A stretch of 64,000 nucleotides of DNA from Plazaster borealis. Lineage: Eukaryota > Echinodermata > Asteroidea > Forcipulatida > Labidiasteridae. Below, piece after piece: positions 44,832-56,986 of the stretch; within the stretch, counting starts at the first letter, position 1; every line of letters starts with the position of its first letter. Location of the stretch: the NCBI GenBank assembly GCA_021014325.1, contig CM037457.1:12466538-12530537 (forward strand). The letters run 5' to 3'. A program made the position numbers and the translations under genes. The notes under the pieces were generated by a model. The model worked only from the letters and a program-made list of their open reading frames with translations. It did no database searches and had not been told where the DNA came from.

Positions 44832-45737
44832 ATGTCTGGTGATATGAACCGAATCTTTCTATGGTGCGTGCCCCGCACAGTGTCAACCGCACTGCTAAAA
44901 TGTCTCAGCTTTGTTGAAGGCATCCAGGTGGTTAACGAGCCTTACGAGTGTGCCTTCCATTCAGGACCAGAGAGAAAGAATCAAACTCCAGATCTAACCA
45001 ACCCGGTAGAGAAACGGTTGGCGGAGATACTAGATCTAACAGGTTGTGACGAGGACGTCGGCGGTTATGAAGCGTCAGTTTGCACTTATGGCTATGTCAG
45101 AGATGAGATCTTACAAGCATCTTATGAAGATTCCAAGATCCTATTCTGTAAAGCTATGGCTTTCTATCTCGATACCAAGTATCACATGCTCCCGAAAGGC
45201 TTCAAATACAGCTTCCTGATTCGCCATCCTGCCAAGGTTTTCTTATCATGGAAAAATTCACTAAAACAATCATTCGGTGAATCATGTTCCACACAGATGG
45301 ATGATATATCTACAATACCAGCCACGCTGGTTCCTGTGGGGTTTGGTTTTAAAGAGCTGTACGAGTTGCTCAAGTACGTGGAGGTGGACCTCCATCAAGA
45401 AGCTGTCATCCTTGACTCCGATGACCTCTTGGCTGACCCACCAGGCATCTTGTCGGCCTATTGTCTTAAGATGGGCATTCCATACCAGCCTGGGCTTCTG
45501 ACTTGGGAAGCAGGAGGCCAAGTCAGCGAAAATTGGGTGGTATCAAAGTCACTGAAAATTGCCAACAAGAGAACTGGATTTTTCGGAAAGGCATTTCAAA
45601 GTATCGGGTTCCACAGTCCTGAACCTCCCCCTGCCTTTGAGAGCCTACCTGCCGATGTCCAGATCTGTGTGAGAGCATCAATGGGATACTACGACAAGCT
45701 CCATGCAAAACGAATCAGACCTCTGTCTGACAATTAG
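44832..45737 (+). CDS. Sulfotransferase-like P-loop protein, paralog 4 (intact)
   Basis: A 301-residue frame from ATG 44832, preceded by the acceptor-like TTTTTTAATCATGACAG. An in-frame ATG at 44811 would add seven residues if that acceptor is not used. PRTVSTAL (residues 14-21), FLIRHPAKVFLSWK with the Arg/Ser pair, and VILDSDDLLADPPGILSAY are all present. It shares NEPYECAFHSGPERKNQ with paralog 1 and not with 2 or 3, so 1 and 4 are sister-like at the N-terminus. A central stretch (about 45060-45245) is nearly identical in DNA to paralog 2. The conserved CKDMA of the other copies is CKAMA here (about residue 108), an Asp-to-Ala change that could matter if that Asp is functional. The C-terminal RIRPLSDN ends at TAG 45735-45737. 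Substrate unknown. Confidence 0.85.
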   Translation: MSGDMNRIFLWCVPRTVSTALLKCLSFVEGIQVVNEPYECAFHSGPERKNQTPDLTNPVEKRLAEILDLTGCDEDVGGYEASVCTYGYVRDEILQASYEDSKILFCKAMAFYLDTKYHMLPKGFKYSFLIRHPAKVFLSWKNSLKQSFGESCSTQMDDISTIPATLVPVGFGFKELYELLKYVEVDLHQEAVILDSDDLLADPPGILSAYCLKMGIPYQPGLLTWEAGGQVSENWVVSKSLKIANKRTGFFGKAFQSIGFHSPEPPPAFESLPADVQICVRASMGYYDKLHAKRIRPLSDN

Positions 45738-46901
45738 TTACCGGAAGATTATTTTAAAGGCGACATGAAATATTTCTTTGATCGCCCCAATCTTTTCAAA
45801 CGAGGCCGACGCCATTTTGTGAATTGGGTTTCATTGTGAAATCTCGGAACGGCAGGTATGGTAATTTGAAATACATTGAATGGAACGTGAAAATTTGTCT
45901 TAATTTATACGCGCATGTACCGGTACCAGTACATGGATGGTTTGAAATACTACTGCTGCTTTTTCGAAATAGGCCTAGTACTCTTGTTTTTCGAACGATA
46001 CACATATAAAAGCAAAGTATAACTAAACCATTCATGTTAAGTCAAGTGGGCCTATTATATTAGATAGTTCCCACTTGATGTCACACAGTCTAAAGTCGGC
46101 CATCTTCAAGGGCAAATAAACAATTTTTCGAACTATGCATTTTGCGATTTTATCTTTCTCAATATTAATTGCGATCAATGGGTCTGCATAAATACCGCGT
46201 GCCGCTACACGAGTTTTGTCAAAATTCCTTGCATGATTGGTCGGTGAACCCGGCGTTGTAAAATTGGAACCAAAGTTGCACGTTAAGATGGAGTCTATCG
46301 GTAACTATCTATAAATATAACATTTTTAATGTATGAATGTTGACCCATATCAAATTTTCTCTACAAGTGTCATGGGCGTATGGACTCTTTGGTTAAGGGG
46401 GGGGGGGCAGAGGGGTTGATTTGCCTGAAATTGTACACCGATAAAAACACTACCATGTAAAAACTATTTTTTGCTTTCACTGTTCAACTTTCTTTTCTGT
46501 TTTGCTGTGCCCGAATTGGAGGAGAGGGGGAGGGGGGAGGGGTTTCCCCCTGGGTTGTACGCCTATGACAAGTGTCTATAAACTATTGTACCAGGAGCGT
46601 ACAAACACGGCAGTCAGTGGTGGTAAAAACAACCCAATGATTTGTCCTTGAAGTGAATTATGAAACTTGTCTAGACAAGCAATTTATCCTATTAACCCGC
46701 TTTACTCAAATCCTCACAAATACTACATAACACATTTTAATAAATAGTAATAATAATTCCCTGTCATTAACATAATTTTCCCCTTGTATTGATCAATATT
46801 CCATGATAGAAAAACCAAGGCGTCCATTCCACAATGGGAAACATTGACCAAGTCACAGCGTTCAAGTAGACCTCCACACGAATCAAAAGCTTGCAATCTG
46901 C
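45738..46901. other. 3' flank of paralog 4, no gene recognised
   Basis: G-runs occur near 46399-46408 and 46525-46541. The segment 46380-46425 (ACTCTTTGGTTAAGGGG, CAGAGGGGTTGATTTGC) recurs in inverted orientation at 50815-50860, so it is part of a dispersed repeat. Confidence 0.4.
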
Positions 46902-47080
46902 AGGCCCAATCCCATACAGCTGCTCTTAAGCACAAAAAGTAGCCAAGCACGATACAATTTTGCTATAGAATATGGTTACCAGCCGAAATATCATTCCACA
47001 TGTGCTGTCATCAGTGGCTGGTTTCCTGCTATTTCATGCTTAGCAGAAAAATGTTAAGCAATAATAAGCTGAAATCATTA
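46902..47080 (+). mobile_element. GGCCCAATTTCA-type MITE, left part
   Basis: AGGCCCAATCCCATACAGCT, CTTAAGCACAAAAAGTAGCC, AATATGGTTACCAGCC and TTTCATGCTTAGCAGAAAA follow the family order. The right terminus is lost. Confidence 0.6.
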
Positions 47081-48311
47081 TCTGAAATTAAAGTTATTTG
47101 CTTAGTGGAATAATTTGGTAATCAAAAAATTAGCCGGGCACATGGATTATGGCTATTCGCAAAAAAAACCTCATTAGAAAAGTGTGGTTCTCCATGATAG
47201 ACCCATCTGTAGCAGACACTATACATACACAGTCTGATCATCACAGGTAAAAATCACCTTTTTATTCCTGACATCAAGAATAAAGAATTGGATTCAGCTC
47301 TTCCTCCATTTTATTTTCCTAAATGCTTGTTAATTTTAAAGCATAGCAAACAGACATTAGTCTGGTTACCTGCATGAGTATGCTGGAAAGACCATTGGTT
47401 GCGCAGACAAACTATGTTATGCCAGGATTGCACACAATACATGAACCTCGTATTCAGGGAACAAGACTTGAAATGACGATCTTGCACTTGCACACGTCTA
47501 TCCTGTCCACCATTTTAGTAAACGCGCATTGTGCGGAGGCTAGGTGCATTCGGCGTTGTGCAAGGGGTCAATATGGCATAATGTCTTTTGGTGCTGCATC
47601 AATGTTGCAGACTGTGTACACCACTGGGAACAAGGTTGATTTGTAATGACCTTGTAAGTCAATCTCAGTAAAAAGGAAACATCACCTTTTAAAATCCCTC
47701 CCCCACCCCCCCCCCCAAAAAAAAACACCCCAAAACCGAAACAACAAATTTGATCCCAAACAGGCTTGAATAACAACAACAAATTGATATCAATTTAAAA
47801 TGGAACTATTTCTCTTTAATGTCTTTATACATGTTTGACTTGCAAAATATGTAGAAACGTGCAAGAAGCAACCTGTGTGTACATACAAAAATTGAACTTA
47901 CTTATGCAACCCCCCCCCCCCGAATTAGTTAGTTGTTTCTTCTACATACAAAACAACAAACCACCATTTTGTGACAGCTTGTGTGGAAATAGGACTGTTA
48001 TGTTTTTTAGTATGTTGTTTTTAATCGAAATTGAAGTGCTACAGTTGAAGACAACTTTGAACTTCTTAGTTCTGGGGGTTCCCCCCCCCAATATTGATTA
48101 AGAGTAGAGGGACTGTCCTATCTTCCCCTGCAATGCTTCAGATCGTGGTGTTTGCCAGATGGTCATCTGTGTGTATCTTATGGAAACCCTCTTAATTTTT
48201 ACACAAATCAAGGATGTCCTATTTTTCAGTTTACAGCATATTTAGTCACTTCATTTCCAAACCCTTGCTACTGCCCTTCCATCATGTCTTTTCCGTCTTC
48301 TATCTCCGTTT
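47081..48311 (-). other. 3' flank of the CYFIP-like remnant
   Basis: No coding sequence recognised. C-runs lie at 47708-47720, 47911-47921 and near 48073. A 3' UTR of the minus-strand gene would fall here, but no poly(A) signal stands out. Confidence 0.4.
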
Positions 48312-48482
48312 TTACATTCCACCATCGATGTCGGACTGATGAATGGGTGGCTGATAGCAACAGATTTTCTCTACAGCCGTGGTGTCAGTCTCGTTTGCTT
48401 TCAGGTACTTGTTCAGGACAGAGAAGATTTGGTTGTTCAGAATCTGGTACTTGAGGATGCGGTCTACGAGACGTCCGATGGG
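48312..48482 (-). pseudogene. CYFIP-like last exon
   Basis: After an acceptor TTCTTTGATAG the frame reads [20 protein letters not shown] and continues through KYLKANETD and CYQPPIHQS to a TAA at 48312-48314. CYFIP proteins end with a very similar RKxQILN...CFQPPIHQS tail. This exon is open and joins in phase with the exon at 49988-50135. It alone appears undamaged. Confidence 0.85.
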
Positions 48483-49687
48483 CTATCAAAGAAAATCATC
48501 AAGAAAGTTTGAACGTGATTCAAAGACAGTAGTATTTCTTCTGAATAAATTTATTCACATTTTCTTAGCAAAGTTAAATATAAAAAAGTGTGATTTCAAC
48601 AGTTTCATCTAGTATTTGTTTATATAATATATAAATATATGTAGGGATATTAAGTGATTCCTCGGTGTTCTTGAGCCGATGCAACTTACTAATTTGCATA
48701 TTTTCATTAAAAACTTTACTTTGGGTTCATAATACAAGTCAAGTATACTTTATGTAATTATCAACTGAGAAATTAACTTTAAATACATGAAATGTAATAG
48801 GCAATCGAACAAAGTATAACACACATTATGCTTGAAAATACAACACAAGTTTGGGAAAAACATTTTACAAACCAAATATCTTTCTACATTTAACATTTTA
48901 CACATCTGTATGATTTTTACTTCAGATAATAGGTGAAGCAAACCAATGGCACAAAAATAATGGGAATATACTTTTTACATGGAAATGTGTAGGTCAGGTT
49001 TAAATGCAATACGGAAATAAACATATGAAAGAACAAATCAATGAAGGCAAATAATGGCAAAGCATTAGAACATAGAATCCCAACAACAGTTGGGACAGTC
49101 CTGGCTTCAGTGTGCCCAAGATGGAACAGGCCACTGGCCAGCCTATTAATAATCGGGACAGTAACCCAAGTTGGGCAATGACATCAACATAAACACAGTA
49201 TAAAAAACACAAGTGGAGTTTGGAGGCTCAAGAATTTGTGTTAATGTGTTAATATTTCAGATTGTACAATCACGATATACATTGACCTTGATTTATTAAG
49301 ATGGGTGAGACAGGTTAACAGTTAAGTCACCTGCCTCTTGGATTAAAGATGACATTCAGATTTGACTAATGACAAATGCAGAAATTCACATTTATAAATG
49401 CAAGATGAGAAATTAAAGCAAATTATCAACTCGTATTCATTACAGCAACAATTATTTCAATCTTTGAGGAAACAAAATAAATGACCAGGATACAAGAGCA
49501 GATTGAGTAAATATATGCAACTTTCTGAAGAGCTACTGCTTTTAAAATATTATACACACAAATATTATACATACACACACATCTTTTGAAAGGCAAAATA
49601 TCCTCGCAAAAATATACAAAATATACTTATGGTACATGTTAATGACCATTAATTGGTAAAACATGTAAATGGTTTTCAATTCACAGG

Positions 49688-49940
49688 GGTATGCCCCAGT
49701 GTTTTTCTTGTATGGTTGGCTGCATATTGCGCCCCAGTACCTTGTAAACCATTACATGGTGCTGTTAAATAAATGGGTCTTAAATAAAGCAGTCAAATAT
49801 TGACTGTTTGAGAGCTATGGTTAAATGGGTCTTATAATTCAAACAAAGCTGTTAATACCTTGTAGAAAAACAATGAGCGCTTTGAGACACCCCTGGGTGT
49901 GATAAAGCGCTATTTAAGAACTGTGTAATATTATTACTAT
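49688..49940 (+). mobile_element. SINE 3' fragment with internal insertion
   Basis: CCCCAGTGTTTTTCTTG, GCATATTGCGCCCCAGTACC and TTGTAAACCATTACATGGTG match the SINE body. GAGCGCTTTGAGACACCCC and a TATTATTACTATTA tail follow. A short piece like 50265-50310 (ATATTGACTGTTTGAGAGC) interrupts it. Confidence 0.6.
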
Positions 49941-49954
49941 TACAGGCCAGCTCA

Positions 49955-50170
<216 letters not shown>

Positions 50171-50239
50171 TCATAAAAAAGCAAACATATCCTGAAAAAA
50201 TTACTGGGGTTTGGTGCAGTGGAAAAAGCCCAGGGCTCA

Positions 50240-50655
50240 CCTTTAACACTAGCCCGGTGTACATTGTCTAGTATACAATATTGACTGCTATGAGAGCTAT
50301 GGTTAAAACTACGACTCCCGAAGTGATCCTCGGCACTTTCTATTTTCCTGAGGTGAAGCCGAGGGATAATAGACCGCTCCGGGATCACTGAGGGTGTAGT
50401 AGTTTTAACCATAGTACAAGTAAAAGCAGTCAATATTTGTTTTATAACACCCCATATATATATTGTGCCTAGACAACTAGGTACCAAGAAGCTGCTACTG
50501 CTATGAGTAAAGTACATTGTTTGCTGAGTGTATAGCACTTCGCATTCACGCGGCTTTCTAGTCAAAATAAGACATATCATGTGACGGGCTCTAAACCAAT
50601 CAAAAGACAGAATTTTTGTACCAATCAAAAGGTAGAATCTTTGTAAGGGGTGTTA
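50240..50655. mobile_element. Hairpin element, uninterrupted copy, in a CYFIP-like intron
   Basis: It contains GTTAAAACTACGACTCCCG and, inverted, GGGTGTAGTAGTTTTAACC around a GAAGCCGAGGG hairpin, followed by AAGCAGTCAATATTTGTTTT and AAACCAATCAAAAG. It is the same family as 10975-11186 plus 11582-11700. Confidence 0.6.
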
Positions 50656-52335
50656 CAAATGCTACAGGCTACCAGAGGGCAACTGCCCACCAAAATTTGG
50701 GCAAACAGTGGTGAAAATTTGGCACAGCAAGGAGAAAAAAAAATTGACATAAAAGCCAAAAGACTTATTACCTGGAATTAGGAATTGGTACTTTTTATCT
50801 GTGTAACAATTTGCGCAAATCAACCCCTCTGCCCCCCCCCTCCCCAACCAAAGAGTCCACATACGACCATGTGTTGCAGGCTGGCATAGGATCTATCATT
50901 CAAAACCATAGCAGATGATACCTAATGGTCAGACAGTGGGAGGGTTGACTGGTTACTGTTCACATGCATATTCAACATGTGATATCATACTGCAGGCTGG
51001 CAATGTCTTTATTACCCCAACATTATTTGAATAGACAGTCAGTAGGAGGGGATGACCATGTACAGGTTACATGTTTTCACATCATGATTACATACTGGCA
51101 TTTTATGTTTTAAAACTGTTTCAATTATAAGTGAATAGGAGGGTTGACTGTGTATAGACTGTGTAAGTTGACCTCCAGAGCGTACAAGTTTTCGCGATAA
51201 TTTTGACTTCCAGGAAACACACATTGCAACTACAGCATGTGTTGTGGCAATGTTTAATGAACAAAATTGTATTGTATTGCAAAATTTTGAAACATAGCTT
51301 TTTTTAAAGCTGATCCTAACACGCATGCAAACTCAACAAGCTGCTGCATTTAGTAGTAGTACGGGTCGTTAGCCAAACCGCGAAAAATTAGGATGTCATT
51401 GTCCTGTCGATAAGCACTCCTACAGGATGCAAGGTCACTTAAATCCAATCAAACATGGTCTGCGCAACACAGTCAGCCTGAATTCTCAATTTGACACTCC
51501 GAACCGGATGTTGGAAGTCAAGCAATATTTCTTCATTTTCTCAGATGTTTTCCCAGTTTCGTTTTATTTCATTTATATTACATCGTAAGTTTTACACAAA
51601 ATCATACCACCAGTCTGGTTTTTGGGGTGGGAAAACGTGATGTGACAATAATTTAAATCGCACAAAACTGCACCCGCGTTAATCTTGATAGCTGATGGCT
51701 CAGAGGTGCCCAGAAGCTCAAGGGGGACATTTTCATCCTGAGAACATGGTCTGTTGTGTGGGTTAGAGGCCGGCATACTGCTTTATGATAGTTGATCCTT
51801 CAAAAAAAAGTAGGACAATTTTATCCAGTACAAGGGCTGACATACATATGGTATAGTGCTTGTATAGACGCCTACATGTTACTTAAAAGAGGGGCTCCAA
51901 GGTCAAATTCAGTTTTGTGATGCACTTATGAAAGTGGGGGGAAAATTACAAGTCTCCATTCTCGCGACATGACGTCATTGGACATCAAAAACAAATAAAT
52001 GGGTCTGCACATTCCAAAGAGGAGTTTTCACACCAGCAAACGGTCAAATTCAAAAGCGCTTTGATTAAATATCATCAGAATTCAGGAATGAACCATGTGA
52101 CGTCATCAAACATTTTTGGCAAAAATTGCACTTGAAGGATATCAAACACAGGGGCATTTTAACCCGTTATAACAAGAGGTTAAAAATTTGCATCCCCCCC
52201 CCCATTTTCATAAGGACTCTAGCTATTGGAAAATGAGTGGATCTTAAAACTAAATTTGACCTTGGTAACATCAATCAAGGAAAAAAGATGAGGAACAGGT
52301 TTTGTTGATTCGAGTTGACAATATCTGATTCTTAC
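50656..52335 (-). other. CYFIP-like intron region lacking expected exons
   Basis: CYFIP should have about 85 residues between the flanking exons (including a segment with a CGLSMFE-like core). I see nothing like it on either strand. The stretch 50815-50860 is the inverted relative of 46380-46425. A C-run lies at 52194-52203. Confidence 0.5.
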
Positions 52336-52430
52336 CTCTTGGTGTTCCTATCTTTCAACCACAGGCACCACTTGAAGAGGAGCATAGTTTATTTCCACCC
52401 TCTTCAACTTATTCTCATACCTCTCATCCT
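52336..52430 (-). pseudogene. CYFIP-like exon with one-base deletion
   Basis: Acceptor TTTCTCACAG and donor GTAAGA bound an exon reading DERYENKLKRVEINYAPLQ then VVPVVER and TAG. CYFIP has ..YAPL.LVPLIERLGTP.. here. One missing T after GAAAGA turns the Leu codon into TAG and shifts the following GGAACACCAAGAG out of frame. Confidence 0.8.
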
Positions 52431-53621
52431 CTGTGAGAAACAAACAAGAAAGTTTCACTTGATGTTCTTCCATTGTGAACAAGAATTACGATTGTTTGAT
52501 CTTCACCGGGGTGGAAAATAAATTTTAAAAATATTAAATGCACATTGTTAGCTTGCTTTCATTGATCAGAATTAAAACAGTATAAACAATGGAAAAATAG
52601 AATCACTATTCCCATAGGACGTCATCATCACGATAATTTTGGTTGTGCCATTTGGGAGTCAATGTTACAAGCTTATCAAAATGGGGAGCATGGCACACAG
52701 AAGCTGCATGTGACATTGGTGCAAGGGGACAATAAAGCACAAATTCCAAAGGGCATTCTATAGTACTGGGCAAAGGTATTTTATCAAGAAAAATGAAACT
52801 TTTAACTATCGTTATGTATTACCATGACACATAAATCCACACAACAACAATTCAACCTTGCAATAGAATGTCTAATAAAAATATGGCAAGAGATTTTACA
52901 AATCCAAGTCATATATATTCATAACTCATACTCATATTGGATTATTGATTTCACAAGAGCATGCCAAAAATATTTTGGAAAAAAGCACATAGATAAACAA
53001 TACACAGAAAAGTGATATAAGATAATAGTTCACATTTACATTTACAACATACCCAAAGAAATACTACACGGTGAAACAAGGGTATTACTACATGTATGTT
53101 ATTGTTCATAAAAAAACATGGTTTGTGTTACTTAACCATGTTGAATAGTTGACTCAAATCATAAATGCACATGACATAAAGCACACCATTTGATTTTAAG
53201 TACATACATGTAGTACACTTATAGTCATGATGCTAATTAGGATGTTGAGTGGAAACTAACCCAATTTTCAAAGATGAAAAACATAAAATACCAGTGATAG
53301 TGACATACTGCTCCAAAAGTGTCTCTCATGCTACTTATGAACTGTTACTTTTGCATGCTGCGTAGTGGTCCACATCTTTTACAGTTTTCTTTCAACATTG
53401 TAATTTTGTGTGGTACCTGAATTTGAAGCCATACTAACAATCAGTGTATAGTCAGTGGTGTACATGTTGCGTTTGGAAGCAATGGACTAGAATTTTGAGT
53501 GGTCCTCAGAGGTTCTGGCATTTGGCCAGTGGACCACTGAGTAAGGTAGAACGCTGGTGGAGGTGAGCATGCAGTGATTGATTAAGATTTTTTGTTTTGT
53601 TTTCTTCTCAGCGCCACTTAC
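52431..53621. other. Intron region, no exon recognised
   Basis: About 60 CYFIP residues (including the FCLLIEQ-type block) should lie here but are not seen. The sequence is AT-rich with no clear repeat boundary. Confidence 0.4.
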
Positions 53622-53707
53622 CTTTGGTCCCATACTCAAATCTTGGTAGTTTACATGATTTTGGCATGACCTCCATCAGGAGCTTTACATATATGGAAGT
53701 CGTTCAT
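53622..53707 (-). pseudogene. CYFIP-like exon with in-frame stop
   Basis: Acceptor TTTGTTTCAG and donor GTAAGT bound an 86-base exon. In the phase that matches CYFIP it reads TTSIYVKLLMEVMPKSCKLP then RFEYGTK (CYFIP: YVKTLMEVMPK.C+LPR.EYG). The first complete codon is TGA where Gly is expected. Confidence 0.8.
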
Positions 53708-53799
53708 CTGAAACAAAAAAAACAAACAAAATGAATCAAGAAATTGAGCTAATTTCCAGGACAAGTAGATCATTGCAAATACCTCGGCCATATCAAAGA

Positions 53800-54025
53800 G
53801 CTGGTCGACTTCAGTGCCGCCAAAAAAAGGCAGCTGAACTGGCGCTTGCCCTCCCCGCTCACTCTCAAACTACTCTCAAAGCTACAAACTCCGCTAATAT
53901 ATAAACTCCACTGGCTGGTCCTTCTTGTACACAAACGCACTACCTTCAAAAATGTTACTACACATCTTCCAATCACTCATGCATCAGACTCCCAGCTACA
54001 TCTCCGAATGTTAGTAATACCACTT
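53800..54025 (+). mobile_element. LINE ORF2 C-terminal fragment
   Basis: The plus strand encodes, with one frame change, LQTPLIYKLHWL, then KRTTFKMLLHIFQSLMHQ and TPSYISE. This is the familiar C-terminal LHWLPVRxRIxFKxLxLxxKxLxxxxPxYLSxL block of non-LTR retrotransposons. It lies antisense in the CYFIP-like intron where exons are missing. Confidence 0.6.
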
Positions 54026-54320
54026 TCCAAATCACACTGCCAGTTTAACAGCCAAATAACCAAAAAGCATGCTGGGGATAGATAGCCTTTTCTTCATCAA
54101 CAACCTCTAAGGTATTCCAGATCTCCATTTTTCAGTCTCCATCTCTTCACCCATAGTTTCCTCTCATGTGCACTTTGTACCCCTGGGCAAAGGCACTTTT
54201 CCAAATTCTACTTTTTATTATTAATTATTATTGTTACAAACCGTTGTCACCATCAAAGGGAGAGAAGAAAAAGAAGAAGATTTTTTAATTAAGACCTAAG
54301 ACAACTTTAAGAAAAGATTA

Positions 54321-54455
<135 letters not shown>

Positions 54456-54516
54456 CTATGAAAAGAAAACAACAATTCAAAAAGGATTTGAAACTTTGCA
54501 TGATGGGAGTACAATC

Positions 54517-54703
54517 AAGTGAGGTTTGCAGTGACACCACATGCATAAATCTCTTGTGAGTAGTGGCGACAACTCAAAGCATTCTCCTGAAGACGATCAG
54601 AGCATACTGATTGAAATGTTGAGTTGTCATACCGCCAGTTCTTCTCAGAACCACCAATACTCACAAGAGATTTATGCACATGGTGTTACCGCAAACCACT
54701 TAA
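54517..54703. mobile_element. MITE with GGTTTGC...GCATAAATCTCTTGTGAG arms
   Basis: The two ends are inverted complements over about 40 bases (CATAAATCTCTTGTGAGTA and TACTCACAAGAGATTTATG, bounded by GGTTTGC/GCAAACC). Nested inside is GACAACTCAA/TTGAGTTGTC around CTGAAGACGATCAGAGCATA. The element is non-coding and lies just upstream of the first CYFIP-like exon. Confidence 0.75.
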
Positions 54704-55560
54704 CAATTCAAGAATGTAAGAACTCAGTAAAACAGAAGCATGTTGTTTACATTTTTTAACAAGGGCGACAAAAACATGTCCTACATTTGTAATAGAGATG
54801 CTGTGTAGCATTATGTACATTATAACTTGTCACAAGAGGGCGATATATAATAAGATGAGTGGTATTGCCTCCCTAACATCTCCTTTCTTTTTTAGGAACT
54901 TATTAAATCGTTTATCTCCAAAAGTTCTGCATTCTGAAAAGTCGAGGGATGTAAAAACTTATATATTATTTGATTCAGGAAAGATTGCTTTGTTTGTTTG
55001 TTTGTTTATATTCAGTTCATGACAGTATTTTAGTGTCCATTGTCATGTTACAAACTAAGTCCTTGTATTTGGATGGTGGTTTAATGTTTGATCTTGTACT
55101 GGATTCACTGAACTCTCAAGTTCAACAGTAGAACTTTAGAAGCACTAAACAGTAAACAGCTTCAAGACCAACTTTTGATGCATTTTTCTCAAGGAGACAA
55201 GTTCACACATGGCATAGCTTTAGTTTCAAATTCAAGCCCTTCTGCTCAAGATTTTCCAGGCATGTGCAGTAGTCAGTGGTGTATTTGATATTTATGACGA
55301 AGGGTGGGCAAGGCTAACTCCCGAGTTCGTCAACACAGGTGAATACCTCCGATTTCGATAATTTTTCACTGTAAATTTGAGCAACTTCTTTTCCCAACTA
55401 GCCGATGAGTTGTAGAATAATCTTCCTGAAAAAGTTGTCAATGTGAAAAGAAGAAAAAAAAGTTCAAAGGAAACATTGACAAGTTCTGGAAAGAAAATGG
55501 ATGAATAGGTACAAAGGCTTTAATTTAACTATCAGTCACCCATCAATCCTAAAGTAAAGG

Positions 55561-55935
55561 GTGTCATGTGGCCGAGTGGTTTGACTCAGAGCATCGAATT
55601 CACGTTCCGATGGTTAACTCATCGAGGTGTGGGTTCGACACTTGTATCCTTGAGCAAGATACATGTACTTTACTATAATTGCTTCTCTTCACCCAGGGGT
55701 ATAAACATGATAAATGGGAACCTGCAAGGGTAGAAATTAATGTTGTGTTTGAAAAAGCCTTCGGAGCGCCATGGCAGCTCGGGGCTGATACTCCCCAGGG
55801 AGCTGAGAAAGATTAAAGGAATGTTATTGGCCCAATGACCAGGGCACTAATGTAAAGCGCATTGACTGAGGCGTTATTGCTGTTAATGTGAAATGCGCTA
55901 TTAAATATAAGAACTAGTTATTAGTTATTATTATT
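55561..55935 (+). mobile_element. tRNA-derived SINE
   Basis: An A box in GTGGCCGAGTGGTTTGAC and a B-box-like GTGTGGGTTCGACAC head the element, and CTTGAGCAAGATAC follows. The tail has AAATGCGCTATTAAATATAAG and a TTATTATTATT run. No acceptor stem can be drawn. Confidence 0.65.
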
Positions 55936-56986
55936 ATTATTATTATTTTTATTAAGAATTAGATATAACACTTATGCTTGCTCTTGCTGTAGTGTAAAGT
56001 TTAGTAGTTGTGGAATAATAAACAAAACATGACTAGGCCTAGTTATGGTTAAAATACATGAAGTATGTTTTGCTCTCTTTTTTCAGCATGTTCAGGGCCA
56101 GTGCAGTGTTAAGATGATGTGCATTATATACACACTCTGAACTGAACTTGTCATCAGTTGACGGAACGTCTCTGTCCATGGAGGAAGGAAACTTTCCTCC
56201 ATGGTCTGTCTAACAACATCATGAACATTTGTCTATTGCCCCAAATGGCATGTGCTGGCGCTGACGACAGTTTTGGTATTGTTTTTGGCCAAAGAATGAA
56301 TGGAGGGAGAAATGAACTTTGCTTACCACAATACAATGACACTGTCAACGGAAACGACGCCAACCACAGTTCGATATTGCCGCTGTGTTGTTCGTTCCTT
56401 CGTGCATGGACTCGGAGGTTTCTACCTCCATGCTTCGTGCACTATTCAGTTGTTACTTGAAACTTATAAAAATATAGCCAAATGCGGTCGTCTGCTCCTC
56501 CGGTCCAAGCAAACCACACTCAACCCTTCCTCATGTCCTCCGTCAGTCCAGCAGCCACACATGTAGTATACTATTAATTAGGTTTTTTTTATAGAAAATG
56601 GTGTGTACATCCAACCAACTGAATAAAACTGTCTTCTTTCACAAAAATGTCAACAAACAACTCTGACATCCCAAACTAATGTCGTTATTTTAGCAGCAGA
56701 CGAGAATCGAATTGAGGCGCGCACGCGCGCAAACGTACCACTTTCAGTAGGGTTGCTAGAGCGCCCTCTGTAGTAGGAATTTGGGGCAGCCTTTTTATTC
56801 GATTTTAAATTTAGACTGGGTGCTGATTGCACTTTTAACCATAACTAACTTTGAGTTGAGCATTAGTTTGCAATTAATTTTTTTAAGAACTTGAGGAACA
56901 CACTTTCTCTTCTCCAAGGCAAACTATAATGTATGACTAATTAATAAGTCTGTAATCTAAATCTGTAAACAAAAAAGCACAAAACA
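55936..56986. other. Intergenic, no gene recognised
   Basis: A CCATGGAGGAAGG/CCTCCATGG palindrome lies at 56174-56211 and a related TACCTCCATGC near 56422. Open frames here overlap these and have no domains. Confidence 0.4.
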
